A stretch of DNA of 5,312 nucleotides, taken from positions 1-5,312 of the forward strand of contig CAMDOP010000243.1 in NCBI GenBank assembly GCA_945903675.1. Reading direction: 5' to 3'. Position numbers and translations under genes: made by a program. The DNA comes from Crenothrix polyspora. Its GTDB lineage: Bacteria > Pseudomonadota > Gammaproteobacteria > Methylococcales > Methylomonadaceae. The stretch's first letter is position 1; each line of letters opens with the position of its first letter. The notes beneath the pieces are model-generated. The model worked only from the letters and a program-made list of their open reading frames with translations, was not told the origin of the DNA and made no database searches. Of the stretch, positions 5,071 through 5,312 are shown piece after piece.

Positions 5071-5312
5071 ATGTACAACAAGGTCTTTTTATTGGTTTTA
5101 TCGTTATGCCTTAGTTTTTCTATTCACGCTGCTAGCAAACATCCTTTGGATCAAAGCAGTTGGATTTTAAGTTCGCTGAATAATCAAGCCGCCTTAGCTG
5201 AAGCAGTCGTTTCCTTGGATTTTGATAACGGTAAGACAGTCGGCACGGACGGCTGTAACCGTTATCGCACTAGCTACACCGTAAAAGGTAAAAAACTCAG
5301 TATTAACAAAAA
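5071..5312 (+). CDS. META-domain (HslJ-like) exported protein, 3' end outside window
   Basis: The ATG at 5071 has a good Shine-Dalgarno (AAGGA, 5060-5064) six bases upstream. The 80 visible residues begin with a signal peptide (MYNKVFLLVLSLCLSFSIHA), with likely cleavage before ASK. Cys13 is not in a proper lipobox, so this is probably not a lipoprotein. Then follow the META/DUF306 features: a Trp-containing first strand (SSWILSSLNN), an acidic/hydrophobic strand (VVSLDFDNG) and the hallmark TDGCNRYRTSY (59-69), continuing into a second strand (KKLSINK). HslJ in E. coli belongs to this family and is linked to heat shock and novobiocin resistance; the biochemical role is unknown. Family members are usually 110-150 residues, so roughly half is present. 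It is in the same direction as the ilvD remnant and could be read from an upstream promoter. Confidence 0.85.
   Translation, partial: MYNKVFLLVLSLCLSFSIHAASKHPLDQSSWILSSLNNQAALAEAVVSLDFDNGKTVGTDGCNRYRTSYTVKGKKLSINK

Noticed and set aside
1..5312. CRISPR array, tRNA or rRNA
   Set aside because: No regularly spaced direct repeats, and no cloverleaf or rRNA-like sequence was seen in reading both strands by eye.

Overview
The window looks like a mobile-element-rich accessory region of a proteobacterium, possibly a gammaproteobacterium. That placement is weak. It rests on the ilvD-type C-terminus, the HslJ-like protein and the intergenic palindromes, not on any marker gene. The left two thirds (about 1-3290) are AT-rich with mostly AT-ending codons. 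The block at about 3290-4320 is clearly richer in GC, with different codon use. The right end (about 4890-5312) looks like ordinary chromosome. The window therefore seems to be a patchwork joined by recombination or transposition.

Layout. (1) 1-195: the 3' end of an unrecognised + strand gene. (2) 208-1611, minus strand: a membrane protein with signal peptide, periplasmic segment, one transmembrane helix, long coiled coil and C-terminal HEAT repeats. It has its own sigma70-like promoter with a palindrome in the spacer. (3) 1672-2417: no convincing gene, but a 208-bp element bounded by near-perfect inverted repeats with CTAG at both ends (MITE-like or a decayed IS), and a REP-like palindrome at 2218-2293. 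(4) 2418-3110, minus strand: a protein whose C-terminal half resembles the Abi_C/HEPN-like domain of abortive-infection proteins. (5) 3138-3293: two adjacent palindromes. (6) 3294-3461: the first 23 codons of a serine recombinase fused in frame to unrelated sequence. Inside it are a hairpin and an 11-codon leader ORF with its own Shine-Dalgarno, ending one base before the next gene. (7) 3463-4320: a 285-residue soluble protein of unknown function with a gapless internal duplication (offset 87 residues). (8) 4321-4688: non-coding, with imperfect palindromes, one sharing a core with the 2218-2293 repeat. (9) 4689-4904: a 5' fragment of a transposase gene joined to the last 46 codons of ilvD (4891-5031). 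(10) 5071-end: the start of a secreted META-domain (HslJ-like) protein.

How they work together. No obvious operon spans the window. The two long minus-strand genes are separated by about 800 bp of repeats and mobile debris and appear independently expressed. The HEPN/Abi-like gene and the membrane HEAT-repeat gene among transposon remnants fit the setting of a defence or accessory island. This is inference; no complete known defence system is visible. The best candidates for undescribed biology are the coiled-coil/HEAT membrane protein, the duplicated-domain protein with its leader region, and the short inverted-repeat element.
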